A stretch of 64,000 nucleotides of DNA from Symbiodinium natans (lineage: Eukaryota; Sar; Dinophyceae; Suessiales; Symbiodiniaceae): NCBI GenBank assembly GCA_905221605.1, contig CAJNDS010002631.1, positions 186,001 through 250,000 on the forward strand, given 5' to 3'. The notes beneath the pieces were generated by a model, which made no database searches, had not been told where the DNA came from, and saw nothing but the letters and a program-made list of their open reading frames with translations. The position numbers were made by a program, and so were the translations under genes. Position 1 is the stretch's first letter. Each line of letters opens with the position of its first letter. Positions 29,300-41,029 of this stretch are shown here, in pieces.

Positions 29300-30720
29300 T
29301 AACAAAGCGAATCGCCTGAAGCGTCTCTCGGCCGACTGCCTTCTTCGGCCACCAGTGCCGAGCGCCGACAATTCAGAACCGCACCAAGAACTCGCGGAAC
29401 AGACTTGGGCTGGCCACGATGATTCTTCAGTGAAAGTTTTAGGGCTTACTCGTTTCAAGGGCTCTTGAGGCTGAATCCTATCTTGGTGCAGCTCCTTCCG
29501 TGTTGCTACCGTATCCTTGCTTGCTTTCTAGTATTTTCAGGGGTTGTATTCCAGTAGGCTGTTATGACAGATCATCCACTAGCATTTTTCTTCTTCTTTG
29601 GATTGGCCTTGACATTTTTCACGATTAGTAATCGTAATACAAGGGTCTGTAAGCGACTCTTTGCGTATGATCGCTGTTGCCGATAAAGTGTTTTGGACTG
29701 CTTTGATCTGCCTTGCTGTTGAACGTCATCTTTGCAAATGGTGGCTCCTTCACAGCTTTCCAAAGATCTTTCGCAAGAGTCTGTCTATTGAATACGAGGC
29801 CAGTGACCATCGTCCGAGAGAGTCTCAAGCTTCTGGGGTCATTCTGGCGGGCAGCTTCTTCTTCGTCATCTCTAGTCATCTATCCAACATCACCGGCGCC
29901 ACAAAACCCCCAGCCCCAAAGCTCAGGTCTTACTGAAAGAGGTCTAGACATAGAGAAACATGCACTTTAAGATGATGCTGTTCGGTGTCAAAACTGACTT
30001 GTGCGGCAGATGCCTTTGCCCAGACTGCGCAGCGATCCCGATGACCCCCCCCCCCCAACCCGTTTCGAGTCGTCTCGAGGTCAGCGCAGCCTTGCCGGCA
30101 ATCAAGTATCTAAAGCATTTAAATGGGATTTGGGGTCGTATTTGGGTCCTTCCCCCTGCTCGGCATCAGACTCTGCTTCAGTCACATCTGAGCATCGCGT
30201 AGAGCAGGAGAAAGCTCCCGTCCCAGCTATGTGTAGTGGAGATCTTTGTTCAGTGTTGTGAGAGGAGACGATAAGCTAGTTTGCGTTTTGTCAACGTGAA
30301 GCCCACGAGCAAGAATGCATGCTACTACGTACTGCTGCAACCAGCTCCCAAAACAGAAGCACCTTCATCAAAGAAGGTCGGATAACTCGAGACCATGGGA
30401 GTAGTTGAGTGATTTGATCGGCTGCGCGGCGACCTTGAGTGTACTGTTTCCGGCTAAGATTCAGATCCTGGACGCTTGCCACTGCCCGGCATGAAGCCCA
30501 ACTCGGCTTCAGAGTGGCTCAACTGACCCTCAACCCTAAACCCTAAACCCTAAACCCTAAACACTCTCAGTGCTGTTTACTGTTTGCGCTCTTGGGGCTC
30601 CACAGATCAGATCTGGATTCCGAAGCCTTTGCACGGAGCACACTCCGAGCAGAGAGGGAGATGTTTATGTTCCCAACGCGGCGTTGAATGTCAAAAGCTT
30701 GCTTGGGGGTACCTTCTTCT

Positions 30721-30790
30721 GGCTCTCTTAAACAGGGACCTTATTCAGAGGGTCTATATCCCCAAGGGTCCCCCTAATCCTATCCCCTAT
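30721..30790. mobile_element. Short dispersed element, family 5
   Basis: About 70 bp nearly identical to 34,504-34,577 (AAACAGGGACCTTATTCAGA, AGGGTCCCCCTAATCCTATC). Confidence 0.75.
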
Positions 30791-32005
30791 TTAATTGACA
30801 GAAGAGCTTGTTCAGCGATTTCTGACAGACCCGGTAAGCGTCGTGCCGCCTTCTTCTGATTCGGGTGATTCGGGTTGTAGCTGTAGGATGCCTTGCATGC
30901 TGAGTTAGGGTTCATTCTGCAAGTTCCATATCAGTTGACCTCCCTGATAAGGGAAATGAAACGGGTTGCAAAATGATGACCTCAGTAATGATCTCATGCC
31001 CATTATTCATATGAATATTATTACATAGGAAATACAAATACTATGTGAACATCTTTATTCTTAAGTATTTATTGAGAGCCTTTGGGGTGGAGGCTCGAGG
31101 CTTGATGCAGTTGCTTTGGTCTTGCCTTGACGCCACGTGGTCGTTTTGTCCTCCCTGTCCTCTCGTCCTTACATCCTCTGGTCCCAGAGCTACTATTGCT
31201 ACTAGGGTTTAGGGTTTAGGGTTTAGGGTTTAGGGTTTAGGGTTTAGGGTGCTACTGTGCTGTCAATGGCTCGTCAATGGGCATTGGTTCAAAGTCCAAA
31301 GATTCCTTAACAAACCCATCATACGAGCCTTGTGCTTGCCAACGGCGCAGGGGGCTTCGTCCCCCAAGTCCCCCACTCCTTTAAGCTATAAAGAGCTTGC
31401 TTCCAAGAATGTCGTGCCATCAATCAGCTTTAACTCAGAGAGAACGAGTCGAAAGTGCTGACAGTTACCGGGCTCTGCCCGAGGGGAGAAGAAAAACACA
31501 AGCGAAAAACACAATTGACAGCGAGAGCAAAAGCTCCATCCTTTCCAAGCCTTCATACGAGCAGTGTGATTAGAAGTGGGGTGTGTGAACAGATGTTTAA
31601 CCAGGCATGTTGCAGCAGCCCAGGCAAGACTACAAGAACTGTTGTAATTTTGCAGCATTTGGAGCTTTTGAACAACCACAAAAGTTGTTATTTACGACGT
31701 TTGAGCTTATGAACTCCAGATGCTGTGACTTGCAGTATCTTGTATCTTTAGCTAACGATTGTACAGCATCCGAAGCCCGTGAACAGTCAGAAGAGCTGTA
31801 GTTGAGATTTACTTGGAGTGCAACCTGACCATGGAGGTACATTGCCCGATGGTGCAACATAGGTTAAAACCATTCCAACGCGTCGCCAAGCGCTCATTCT
31901 GATGCCAAAGACTCAGGGCGAAGGTTTCGTTCTTTGGTGGCGCTGGAGCTCTAAAGCGCTTTTGTTGGTTGGGGCTGGAGCTTGAGCACCCCCGAAATCA
32001 GAATC

Positions 32006-32101
32006 CTATATCCCCCTTGAGAATTTTTTTGTTTTTGTTTATTTAAACCCCAAGAGGATAGTAAACATATTATTTTTATTAAGGTTCTAAGGGGAGTATA
32101 G
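32006..32101. mobile_element. MITE family 1 copy, 96 bp, TSD AATC
   Basis: Starts CTATATCCCCCTTGAG and ends CTAAGGGGAGTATAG (inverted). AATC lies directly on each side. Confidence 0.9.
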
Positions 32102-32531
32102 AATCCCTACCATCCCGCACCTGAAACCGATTCCCCATGAGGGTTCTAACGCTGATGGCTTGGGCTCACAGCTTGGCGTGTTTAGTTCCGGAACTATCGT
32201 TGGCATTGATCGCTGCTGTGCTGAGCGGCTATGACAACGGAGGTCGGGGAGCTTGGCAGAGTTTGGGTCGTAGACCCTAAACCCTAAACCCTAAACCCTA
32301 AACCCTAAACCCTAGGGTCGGAAGTTAAGGTTGCTTCTTCTGGTATTTAGAGGTTGTAGTGGGATCTTCTCTCAAGAACTCGAGATCTAGGAGGCCCCTA
32401 AACACGCAATTGTTTCCTTCCAGAAATCCGAAGACCAGCAATACACGCCTTTCACGGCGTACTGTTCGGTTCCTAAGCTGAACCCCAAAACCTCAACGCA
32501 CCATACAGGGATTTAGGGTTTAGGGTTTTAC

Positions 32532-32921
32532 TTGCGCAAGAGTGCTCAGTCCCCGAGCAGCTTTTGGTTCAGCATCCTTGGGGTTAAAAGTGGCTGGGAG
32601 CTTGGGTGGGTCGAGGGGGTTTATAAGGAGCTGAAGACAGAAGCACTTGTGGAGCGATGGCTTGAAGGTGCACTTTGTACCTTTCGAAGCCGAGAAGAGC
32701 TGTCCGAGCATGTGTTTGCGCAATTCCATCACATGCTGCGGACTACACTGCTGCGCACTGCTGGGCTTGCTTGCCAGGAGTGTGCGCCAGCCGATGCTGA
32801 TTCCGGCGCGGGTGCGCAGGCTTCTTTCCGCGCAGGGTTTAGGGACGACGGACTCCAGCGGTGTTGCATTGGAGGTTTTCAAGAACCTGAGGCCAATCTT
32901 TTGGGTTCAGGCATCGTGTGA
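32532..32921 (+). CDS. Coding-like frame, unknown protein
   Basis: Open for about 129 codons with protein-like helical composition: GVYKELKTEALVERWLEGAL and EELSEHVFAQFHHMLRTTLL, then a Cys/Ala/Asp-rich stretch. Follows a short TTTAGGG tract at 32,511-32,528. It may be one longer exon; family not recognised. Confidence 0.4.
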   Translation: MRKSAQSPSSFWFSILGVKSGWELGWVEGVYKELKTEALVERWLEGALCTFRSREELSEHVFAQFHHMLRTTLLRTAGLACQECAPADADSGAGAQASFRAGFRDDGLQRCCIGGFQEPEANLLGSGIV

Positions 32922-33342
32922 GTTTGATCGAAGTTCATAGCTTGAGAGGCCGGGGCAGTTTGGGTGTTGGGTTTGCGGTCTGTGCCCTCACAACCCCATT
33001 GACTGACTCGCCTTTTGCTTCCTCTTCCTCGGCAGTCGACGGCCAACACCAAACCATGCGAAGTCCAGTTTCCATGGCCTATCAAGAAACACTCGATGAT
33101 TTGGCGTCCTCTTCACCCGACGGGTGTAAGATTGCTGCGGCGGGTGCCAGGCCTTGTCGGTCCAGTGCACACTAAACACTCGTTGATAGCCTAAACGGGG
33201 TGCAACATGGAACCCGAGACACTTGAACTTTCGACTGCTAAAACAAAGGGCAACGGAATACCATGGATCAATCATTCAAGCGATATGCTCCTCCATATTC
33301 TCCCTTCGGTTAAGCCCATGTACAGGCTTCGCACTCTGGTTA

Positions 33343-33395
33343 AACCCTAAACCCTAAACCCTAAACCCTAAACCCTAAACCCTAAACCCTAAACT
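33343..33395 (-). repeat. CCCTAAA array
   Basis: Seven to eight perfect units. Confidence 0.95.
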
Positions 33396-33785
33396 CAGTC
33401 CCACGTTCGAGGGACCTTGGGCTTTGAGAAGCTGAATTGCTGCACCACATGGTCTCGACACTCCCATTGAGCATAGGCTTGCAACAAGTGTTTTCCCTGT
33501 TGCTGTCCCAAAAAACAAAGCAAAGCCACTGAGCACAAACACAGAAATCATGTCCCAACGGTTTTTCGTTGGAGGGTTTCGGGGGATGGTTTCCAAGTCA
33601 TGCTTGAGTAGCCTCATCTGTCTTGGCATGATCTTGTTTGCTGGGCTTGTTTCGATTACCCCCCCCCAACACAAGCAGCATGGATCTTGGCTACAGGACT
33701 GGATCTTCGTAAGGGGGGCTTGTGGGATAATGTACTATGCAGGCAGAGTATGGACGAAGGTCTCTAGGGTTGCAAGGCCGGTAAT

Positions 33786-33868
33786 GATTAGGGTTTGGGG
33801 TTCAGGGTTTTGGGTTTAGGGCTTAGGGCTTAGGGTTTAGGGTTTAGGGTTTTGGGTTTAGGGTTCGG
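33786..33868 (+). repeat. Degenerate TTTAGGG array
   Basis: Units vary among TTTAGGG, TTTGGG, GCTTAGGG and TTTTGGG. Confidence 0.85.
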
Positions 33869-33906
33869 GACCCCCAAAACCCAAAAGGCCGCCAAGAACT
33901 CCCTCG

Positions 33907-33967
33907 TCAGGCCCTGCAGGAGGCCTCTCAAGAGGCCACCCAGGGCGATGAGAAGTGCGAGACCCAG
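33907..33967 (+). CDS. Exon-like segment, unknown gene
   Basis: After CGTCAG|GCC the frame reads ALQEASQEATQGDEKCETQ. Lies between a telomere-type array and a family 1 MITE. Confidence 0.4.
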
Positions 33968-33970
33968 TTT

Positions 33971-34064
33971 CTACATCCCCCTTGGGAATGAGTTTTTTGC
34001 TAATATAAAACCCCAGAGGATATTAAACATATTGTTTTTTATGAAGGTTCTACGGGGAGTATAG
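33971..34064. mobile_element. MITE family 1 copy, 94 bp
   Basis: CTACATCCCCCTTGGG ... CTACGGGGAGTATAG, flanked by GTTT and GTTC (duplication with one change). Confidence 0.88.
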
Positions 34065-34139
34065 GTTCTGCAGCATTTTACGGGGAGCTTCGTGCTGTCT
34101 TGTTGGAGAACTGGTTTGAAGCCATACGCAAGGCTGGGC

Positions 34140-34188
34140 CCAAAGCCCTAAGCCCTAAGCCCTAAGGCCCTAAGCCCTAGGGCCCTAA
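34140..34188 (-). repeat. CCCTAAG-type array
   Basis: CCCTAAG replaces CCCTAAA in every unit, so a variant unit was amplified. Confidence 0.85.
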
Positions 34189-34503
34189 ATGAGGTTTTCT
34201 GCCTCAGCTTAGTCGAAGCATAGCAGCTTCTTGGCTCCCACTGTCGAATACCGAGGCCATTAATTGAGCCTGTCGCAGAGACGAAGGCACCGACGTTCCT
34301 GCGTGGTGTTTGGGGTTTCAGGAGCCCGAGTTATAGAGTACTTTTGGCTGAGGCGGGCTTTGAGAGGCGGTTGCTGCTTAAACATGTCGTGCTCTAAGAG
34401 ACACTTCGCCCCTCCAGGTGCCAAGCACTAGAGCTGCCACATCCTAATTCCCCTAGGTGGGAGAAGGGGGACCCTTAGAAGGGAACCCTTCTTCACCTTG
34501 TGC

Positions 34504-34577
34504 TGGCTCTATTAAACAGGGACCTTATTCAGAGGGTCTATATCCCCAAAAGGGTCCCCCTAATCCTATCCCCTACC
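34504..34577. mobile_element. Short dispersed element, family 5
   Basis: Second copy of the 30,721 element. GGGGGACCCTT at 34,472 is inverted relative to AAGGGTCCCCC in the element, suggesting the full unit starts near 34,440. Confidence 0.72.
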
Positions 34578-34903
34578 TAAAAAATCGTGAATAATCTCAA
34601 CCCTGGTTGCTTGCTCCACCGGCAGCTGGTTCCGCCTTCCCAAAAAAGGGGACCGACTCGCCTAAAGAAGTCCTGGAACTCTCCGCCTTCCTCAAGCCCG
34701 GATTCCTAACCCCGTGGTATGTAGCTGTGCAAAAGTGCTGTACCAAAAAAGCCCTAAATTTCAACAGATCTCACACATGGCGAATTGGATTCATGACATG
34801 GCGCTACATGCATCCGGTTGCATCTCGAATCCAGACCTGGAGTGTGTAAGAGCATGCCCCTAAAGTTCGCGCTGCGCCACAACGTAGCGATGGCACGCCG
34901 CAG

Positions 34904-34973
34904 GCCGAAGAGGAAGAGCCAGCTGCTGACGATGCAGCCGCTGGTGAAAAAGGCCCGACTACGCCAACCAAGG
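34904..34973 (+). CDS. Exon of an unidentified gene (acidic, Ala/Pro-rich)
   Basis: AEEEEPAADDAAAGEKGPTT then PTK. Acceptor CGCAG|GCC; GC donor in phase 1 that joins exactly to 35,112. Low-complexity linker type. Confidence 0.6.
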
Positions 34974-35111
34974 GCAACTTCAGAAGTTGAACCATGAGTT
35001 GTTCGGGCTTGCCTTCATGCTTTTTGTTTTTTAAGGAGGACGTGTGGGGCCTGGGGCCATGTACCGAGTCAACTCATGCCAGGTCAATATTGAGGACTTG
35101 TGGCTTCAAAG

Positions 35112-35174
35112 GCTCAAAGACATCGAAAGCGACGGACGCGGGCCCGTTGACCCCGAAGCCAGACGAAACAGCAC
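35112..35174 (+). CDS. Exon of the same unidentified gene
   Basis: GSKTSKATDAGPLTPKPDET then A. Acceptor CAAAG|GCTC; GT donor in phase 1 compatible with the exon at 35,833. Polar and Pro/Thr-rich like its neighbour. Confidence 0.6.
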
Positions 35175-35712
35175 GTGAAAGTCGAAACGCTAAACCCGCA
35201 CTTGCTTTGGCCACAGTCTTGCCGAGGGGCTAAGGATGGGTTTCAGGTGGGTCATTCAAGGTTTAGGCGATGTGTGGACAGGCTCAGGCCTGACAACAAT
35301 GGGCTTCAAGGATTTAGGGTTCGGGGTTTCAAGGATTGCAGGGTTTCGGCTCTGAATGTTCAGTGACTCAATGATTTCATTTATTCATCTATTCAAAAAG
35401 CCTTTGGGTGGCCCAAGCTGCCCAAAGGCGCGGCTGATCTTTGGGTTTTGCTCTGAAGGAAATCTGTCGATGTACAGCTCGCGCTTCTGCACCTGGTTTT
35501 CGAGTTCCCCTGTGGCCCTGTCAAGTCTTCAAGACTTAGGGACGAAGCTCGTAATTTCCATTCAAGAGGCCTGTAGAGCCCAGGGTTCAAAATCTCACAA
35601 GCCCGCAGAGAGCTCCCACCTAAACCCTGGAGCCATTCATATTCCGCCTATCTGCAAGCTGCACTTGAGCTGCGCTTGAGAAGGATCAGAGGCCAGAAGT
35701 TCCAGAGCTAAG

Positions 35713-35803
35713 GTTTAGGGTTTAGGGTTTAGGGTTTAGGGTTTAGGGTTTAGGGTTTAGGGTTTAGGGTTTAGGGTTTAGGGTTTAGGGTTTAGGGTTT
35801 AGG
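35713..35803 (+). repeat. TTTAGGG array, 13 perfect units
   Basis: No variant unit over 91 bp, among the cleanest arrays in the window. Confidence 0.97.
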
Positions 35804-35832
35804 GCTCCAACCAGTCCTCTTGATCTGACAAG

Positions 35833-35893
35833 GCAAAGGCAGCGGATCTGCGCCTGAGGCCGACGTGGAAGGCTCCTTCGATCAGTTGTCCCG
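35833..35893 (+). CDS. Exon of the same unidentified gene
   Basis: GKGSGSAPEADVEGSFDQLS. Acceptor ACAAG|GC and GT donor. With 34,904 and 35,112 it makes three consecutive phase-matched joins. Confidence 0.58.
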
Positions 35894-35920
35894 GTGTTGT
35901 CCCAGTGCTGTCCCAAAATG

Positions 35921-35966
35921 GGGGTTTAGGGTTTAGGGTTTAGGGTTTAGGTTTAGGGTTTAGGGG
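35921..35966 (+). repeat. TTTAGGG array
   Basis: Abuts the family 2 element that follows. Confidence 0.92.
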
Positions 35967-36049
35967 TACCTTCTTGGGGTCCTTACCATAAGGGAATCCT
36001 ACTATTTGGGGGTCAAGATTAGGGGTCCCTTATTTTTCGTAAACCCCCA
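35963..36049. mobile_element. MITE family 2 copy, left end eroded
   Basis: GGGGTACCTTCTTGGGGTCC through TTTTTCGTAAACCCCC; the left terminus is lost into the array. Confidence 0.78.
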
Positions 36050-36291
36050 AAATGAGCGTGCGGTGCATGAGTTTTTCGTTCCCCCCTGAAATCCTTTACC
36101 ATCAAGGTGTAATGATGCAATAAGGCAAAGCCATTGATTTTCCCTTGTTTCTTTTGAATTTCGCTTGTTTTTTTTCACTAGTTGAAATCTGTCATCATCA
36201 AGGCTTAGCAATTTATTCTCCAAACCGCGCTGTTTGGGTCCTCTCCTCAGAAAACAAGAGGAACGAGCCTGGCTGGATGGATGTATCGCAG

Positions 36292-36568
36292 GTTCCGGAG
36301 CGGGGGTGCCGCGGTTTGGCTGGGCGGAGCCTCCCAAATCTTTACGTCCACGCCACCTTTGGGGTTTCTAATAACCAGGCTCCAATCAACAACCCGAACA
36401 CCCGAACGGGAAAGCCGAAAGGAGGCGGCAAGGGCATTTCCGGCGGCCCTTGCGACGGAGAAGGCTAAGCACGAAGCTGGCCTTGCCTTTGCGGAGAGGC
36501 GCGGGAGTGTTTGCCTGAGGCACATCCAGAGCGCTGCGCAAGAGGCTTCAGCTGGGCGACCGCTGTAG
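36292..36568 (+). CDS. Coding-like segment, helical
   Basis: From TCGCAG|GTTCC the frame is open to TAG at 36,566-36,568 and includes ERESRKEAARAFPAALATEK and AKHEAGLAFAERR. Its phase fits the exon ending at 35,893. It may contain an unrecognised intron. Family not recognised. Confidence 0.42.
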
Positions 36569-36614
36569 CTTCCGGATAAGAGTTTCATTCAGATCTGCTT
36601 ACCTGCGCGAAAAG

Positions 36615-36710
36615 GCAATTTCGGCGGATGCCAGTGGACATTCTGCCGCTGGCCCTGGCTGAGGACAGCCAACCGCTGGTACGCCTCATGAACAGGATGA
36701 TGGTGGATGC
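36615..36710 (+). CDS. Exon-like segment
   Basis: QFRRMPVDILPLALAEDSQP then LVRLMNRMMVDAW. A GA donor after GCGTG joins in phase to 36,957. Strong protein character, no family recognised. Confidence 0.5.
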
Positions 36711-36956
36711 GTGGATTTCGGGTGACCCGCCGGATGACACCTGACAAAGATCATACAGGCGTCGAAGTTGACGGACGTCAGGCTGGGGACCTCCCATTTG
36801 TGGCCATGGACTTTGGGCTGCGATCGGTTGACCGAGAAAAAGGAGCGTAAAGCGCCAGGAAAGCTGAGCGCAACTCAAAGCGGGTACCCTGTTGCTGTGT
36901 CACGTTTCCTTGCGTTTCTGCTGAGTTTGGGGAAGCCCTACCCCCAACAGCTTTAG

Positions 36957-37006
36957 GATGCTTGACATGGGTGTGTCGGAATTCATGAAGGCGCCGTGGG
37001 AAGATG
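36957..37006 (+). CDS. Exon-like segment
   Basis: MLDMGVSEFMKAPWEDG after TTTAG|G. The next coding-like piece is ELVAAVLGMGARG at 37,222-37,260 after CCCAG|G. Confidence 0.48.
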
Positions 37007-37221
37007 GTGACCCGAATTAGCCTATGCAGTTCATCCTGGCGGTCAGTGTAGTGCTATTCAGCCCTCCCCCGTTTTCCCGCCCCTTGCACCCTTTTCAGCC
37101 TTCCTGACCTTGCCGGAGCAGCTACAGTTTCGCGTTGCCGATTGAGCGAGGTGGATGCCAGGTTGTTTGAAGTGTTGACCTCTGTGGGGGGTGGCTGAGC
37201 TCTCGTCTTGCCCGTCCCCAG

Positions 37222-37260
37222 GAATTGGTGGCAGCCGTATTGGGCATGGGTGCCCGTGGG
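37222..37260 (+). CDS. Exon-like segment
   Basis: ELVAAVLGMGARG after TCCCCAG|GAA. Short; phase can match the previous segment with a GA donor. Confidence 0.4.
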
Positions 37261-37845
37261 GTTGGTTTTGCATTTCTGTGTTCACTCTTTCACTGAACCA
37301 ATGCACTTTCTAGCTCGTGCGTTAAAACAAGTGCCGGGAGTTTGGAGCACGATTAAGAATAGCTCGAAAAGCTTGAATGACAGTCCCAAATTAGTTTTTA
37401 CAATGTTTTTTCTCCAAAGGCCCTTTGATTTGTTTTTTGTAATGAGGCATGGGGCAGAGGTTAAATCCTAAATGGCAAAGTGCTCAACAACGAAGACAGA
37501 AGGGTCGTTAATATTAACCATCTGAACATGGGAGCTGAGCTTCAAGGTCGTGTTTGCTGTCGGTTAGGACATTCGCCGGGCCGGTCTGGAAGTGTGATAC
37601 GGATCTGCCGTGTTCCATCCACACTGAATCCACACTGTCATAACTCAAGCGCGTTTCAAGGTTTAGGGGTTTGGTAGGAAGTTTAGGGTGCCGTTTCAGG
37701 ATGCCCTGAAGCCTTGAACATGTGCGACCCGCCTCAAAAGCCAAACGCGTACCCGAACTTTTGTCTTGAATGATGCGCAAACCCCCCAGCATCCGGACAA
37801 ATGGTGCCGTAACATAGCTCAGCATCCGAGCCTCAAACCCTGACG

Positions 37846-37890
37846 GCAGGCACGGCACCTGCGCGGGCACCGGCGGTTAGCAAGCCGCAT
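37846..37890 (+). CDS. Exon-like segment, Ala/Pro-rich
   Basis: TAPARAPAVSKPHAEA after CGGCAG|GCACG. Linker-like composition. Confidence 0.38.
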
Positions 37891-38047
37891 GCCGAGGCAT
37901 GTTGGGTGCCCCCTGAGACCGGAGCCACAATGATGACTCCACCCAACCGTTTCCGAGCCCCCAAAACATATGTATGCCTTCGGCATCTTCGGCCCTCAGC
38001 CCCTAAGCCACACTGTCGTGAACCTCGAAGCCCAAAGAAAAATGTAG

Positions 38048-38125
38048 CATGCACGCCCCCCAGGGTGGCCTCGGGCTTGATGAGGACTGTGATGACCTGG
38101 CGCAACTTTTGGCACGTGGTTCCCA
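38048..38125 (+). CDS. Exon-like segment
   Basis: MHAPQGGLGLDEDCDDLAQL then LARGS in an open frame; borders not fixed. Confidence 0.35.
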
Positions 38126-38695
38126 TACGATCACGGTTTAGGGGAAGAAGCCCTTAGCTGTTGATGTCATGATCAGCGAGAATGTCAAAAGCGCATATCT
38201 TAAGATATCTTAAGACTCCGATGATTTCAGCTCGTAGGCTGAAACCTTGAAAGGTTCAAAACTCTTTGGTTCGACCATTCTGGAAACCTGCGAGGCAGCT
38301 ACGCAGGCAGATGAAAAGCAAGCAAAGCAGGCAACAATGACAAGAGCACGTGTGGCAGACTTTTGAGGTGTAAGTGTTCGAAGCAGGTCTCTAGTAGCAT
38401 GTCAGGGCATATGAGCTTGTCGAGACAAGGGCTTCGGACTTGGAAAGTTCGAAGCTGAACAGCATATATGACCCTGAGTCAGGCCGGAAGCCTTTGGAGC
38501 TGGCATACATCCTTGAACCTGAAAGCTTATAGACTTGCAGCACACCTTGCCCAAAAACCATAAAGTCCGAAAGCTGACATGCTGGGGCGTTTTGGGCCTA
38601 TTGAGAGGATGACAGCATGCCCACACCTACGACGCTGCCGAAGGCCCTGAGCCGGCTGTCCGTTTGAATGTGATTTTCTGGCTGAAGCTGGTAGG

Positions 38696-38732
38696 GGTTT
38701 AGGGTTTAGGGTTTAGGGTTTAGGGTTTAGGG
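38696..38732 (+). repeat. TTTAGGG array
   Basis: Five units. Confidence 0.93.
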
Positions 38733-38987
38733 TCGGGACACCAAATGCTGCAAAGGGTTTGGGAGACGGAACTTGAGGGTCTCGTGTGCCCGTTCAGCAC
38801 ACAAGCCCGAACATTCGCCAGCCTCCAAACGCATCAACACCTTGGCCGTTGAGCGGATTGAGAAGCAACGTGTCACAGCGAACATGTCCCTTCAAGTAGG
38901 CCCTTCAAGCACAGATTTTTGGATAGACTTCAGGCGGCGTGCCGGGTCAAGCAGCTCATGCCGGCTTCTAAACAGCCCTACACAGAA

Positions 38988-39062
38988 ACCCTAAATCCTA
39001 AACCCTAAAACCCTAAATCCTAAACCCTAAACCCTAAATCCTAAACCCTAAACCCTAAAACC
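38988..39062 (-). repeat. CCCTAAA array with CCTAAATC variants
   Basis: About ten units, every second or third one carrying TCCTAAA. Confidence 0.92.
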
Positions 39063-39078
39063 ATCGCAAAGCCTGCAG

Positions 39079-39138
39079 GCCATGTCCCCGGGCGACACGC
39101 TGAAAGGGGAGCTTCAGGCCGAAGCAAAGAGTGAGGCG
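39079..39138 (+). CDS. Exon-like segment between opposite arrays
   Basis: AMSPGDTLKGELQAEAKSE after CTGCAG|GCC, held between a CCCTAAA array and a TTTAGGG array. Confidence 0.45.
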
Positions 39139-39170
39139 GGCTCAGGGTTGCCGACCCAGGGCTTCCATTG

Positions 39171-39235
39171 GGTTTAGGGTTTAGGGTTTAGGGTTTAGGG
39201 TTTAGGGTTTAGGGTTTAGGGTTTAGGGTTTGGGG
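39171..39235 (+). repeat. TTTAGGG array
   Basis: Nine units, the last TTTGGGG. Confidence 0.95.
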
Positions 39236-39596
39236 TTGAAACTCATTTTTTTTTGGGGGGGGGGAGGGGGGGTCATATTTCATCCACCTTCTGTGTCGCT
39301 TTTCGTCCCAAGGCTCTTTGCATCCCTTTGCCAAGAGCTCATCAGGCTATGCCAGTGCACTCGTCTGGAAGCTCCGTCACCCCGATATGCATTAATTGTG
39401 CTCCCAATAATATCAGTTTGGGCTGCCTCCTTGGGACTTGGCTACGATAGACAGAACACCTGAACTTGTTGGGGTTTGAAGTGTCATTCGATCTGACACT
39501 TTCGATTTACGGGGTAGGTCCATAAATCCTGTACTTCCCGGTTCCTTACACATGACGATCTGGGGATGTCCTGGGCTGCTCGTTATTCAGCTGCAG

Positions 39597-39668
39597 GCTG
39601 CTTTGTCCGCGCCTCCGCCCAGACCAAAAGGTGCGGGCGTGCCGGTGGGAGGGCCGCTTCCGCAGCAC
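39597..39668 (+). CDS. Exon-like segment, Pro/Gly-rich
   Basis: AALSAPPPRPKGAGVPVGGP after CTGCAG|GCT. Confidence 0.35.
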
Positions 39669-39994
39669 CTAATTTCTCTTCAAATTCATCGAGGGTTCTT
39701 TGAGGTTGTGCAGGTGCTATGACCTTAGAGTATTGGTTGTGGATTTTGGCGGTTTGAGGTTCTGGGCCGAAACCAGCATTCCCAACATCGATGCCATGTG
39801 AATCAGAAGCATGAAGGCCGAATCACTCGAACCAAGTGCTGCTGCGAAACCGTCTGCGCTGGTTTGCTTTGGGTTGTGTTCAACACCGCTGGCATCGTTT
39901 TCGGGATGCTTTTTCATTCCCTAATCGCCCTGCACCGTGCTCTGCTGTTCGACGGTTCTGGCAGGCTTCGACACCAAAACCCTTAACCCTAATC

Positions 39995-40093
39995 CTATAT
40001 CCCCCTTGGGAATTCCTTTTTTATTTTTGTTTATATAAAACCCAAGAGGATATTAAACATACCATTTCTATTGAGGATCTAAGGGGAGTATAG
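39995..40093. mobile_element. MITE family 1 copy, 99 bp, TSD AATC
   Basis: CTATATCCCCCTTGGG ... CTAAGGGGAGTATAG with AATC on both sides. Confidence 0.92.
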
Positions 40094-40810
40094 AATCTGC
40101 TTGTAATGGGCAGTGGACCCAAAACAGTGCCCCAAGACGCCACGGATTCGGGCCAGTTGTGCAAACTTGGGACATTCTGCGTCCAACAAAGATTTGTAGT
40201 TCGAGGTAGAGGTGGGCCACTAGGATTTCAGCATTGAGGGTTTTATGGATGCTCACAGCAGTGGCAGCTAGCTGCAGCCATGTCCCAGGTACAAGGATGC
40301 TATTTGTAATTCGGATATCAAGAGTATGCTGCTTGAATCCAAGCAACCACGAACCCACACCAACACTGCAAAACTGCATGTGCGCCCAAGGAAAGGAAAA
40401 GGAAAGTCTGTGGCGGGACGCTTAGAAAGAGCTGTCTGGAAGAGGGAGAGCCCCCACAAAACCCTATAGAGCCCTAAATTGTGGCTAGGGAGGGCACAAG
40501 TTGAGGACAGCTTGTACGGCCCAAGGGTGGCATCACTTTTCCATTGCTTTCGCTTCGCTCCGGTTTCTGGCATTAGAGAGAGGCACCCTTACCCAGTTTG
40601 AAGTCTTGTTGGCTGCGTACCACTCTTTGCCACCCCACGCTGCGACTTGGAGATACCTGTGACGTTGTACTTGTTCCTCTCAGGGTCCCCATCCCTTGTA
40701 AGATCTCAAGCCCCAGAAGCACCGAGCCCACAATTAGTTGCAAGACACTTGCTGCAGAACACTTTGAAATCTGATGCCATAGTACGCATTGCATGTTATC
40801 GGCTCATTTA

Positions 40811-40812
40811 GA

Positions 40813-40859
<47 letters not shown>
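40811..40859 (+). repeat. (GA)n microsatellite
   Basis: About 24 GA units. Confidence 0.97.
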
Positions 40860-40862
<3 letters not shown>

Positions 40863-41029
40863 CGAGGGGGGTAGCATTTGGGGAGATCATTGCTGAATAC
40901 TCGGGGGAAACCGCACACCTCGCGATCAGAGGGGGGCTACGAAAACCGTGGCCCTTCCGAACAAACTGACCAGTGGACTTCGCGCGCCCCTTGGGGCAGC
41001 CTTCCCTTCGGGGGGGGCTAAGCGTGCAG

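Larger units (their letters stand above)
28560..32510. other. Mostly non-coding stretch with mobile fragments
   Basis: Holds the elements listed separately and arrays at 30,528-30,562, 31,204-31,250 and 32,273-32,313. Open frames at 28,611, 29,661 and 31,249 have no recognisable family or convincing splice sites. Confidence 0.4.
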
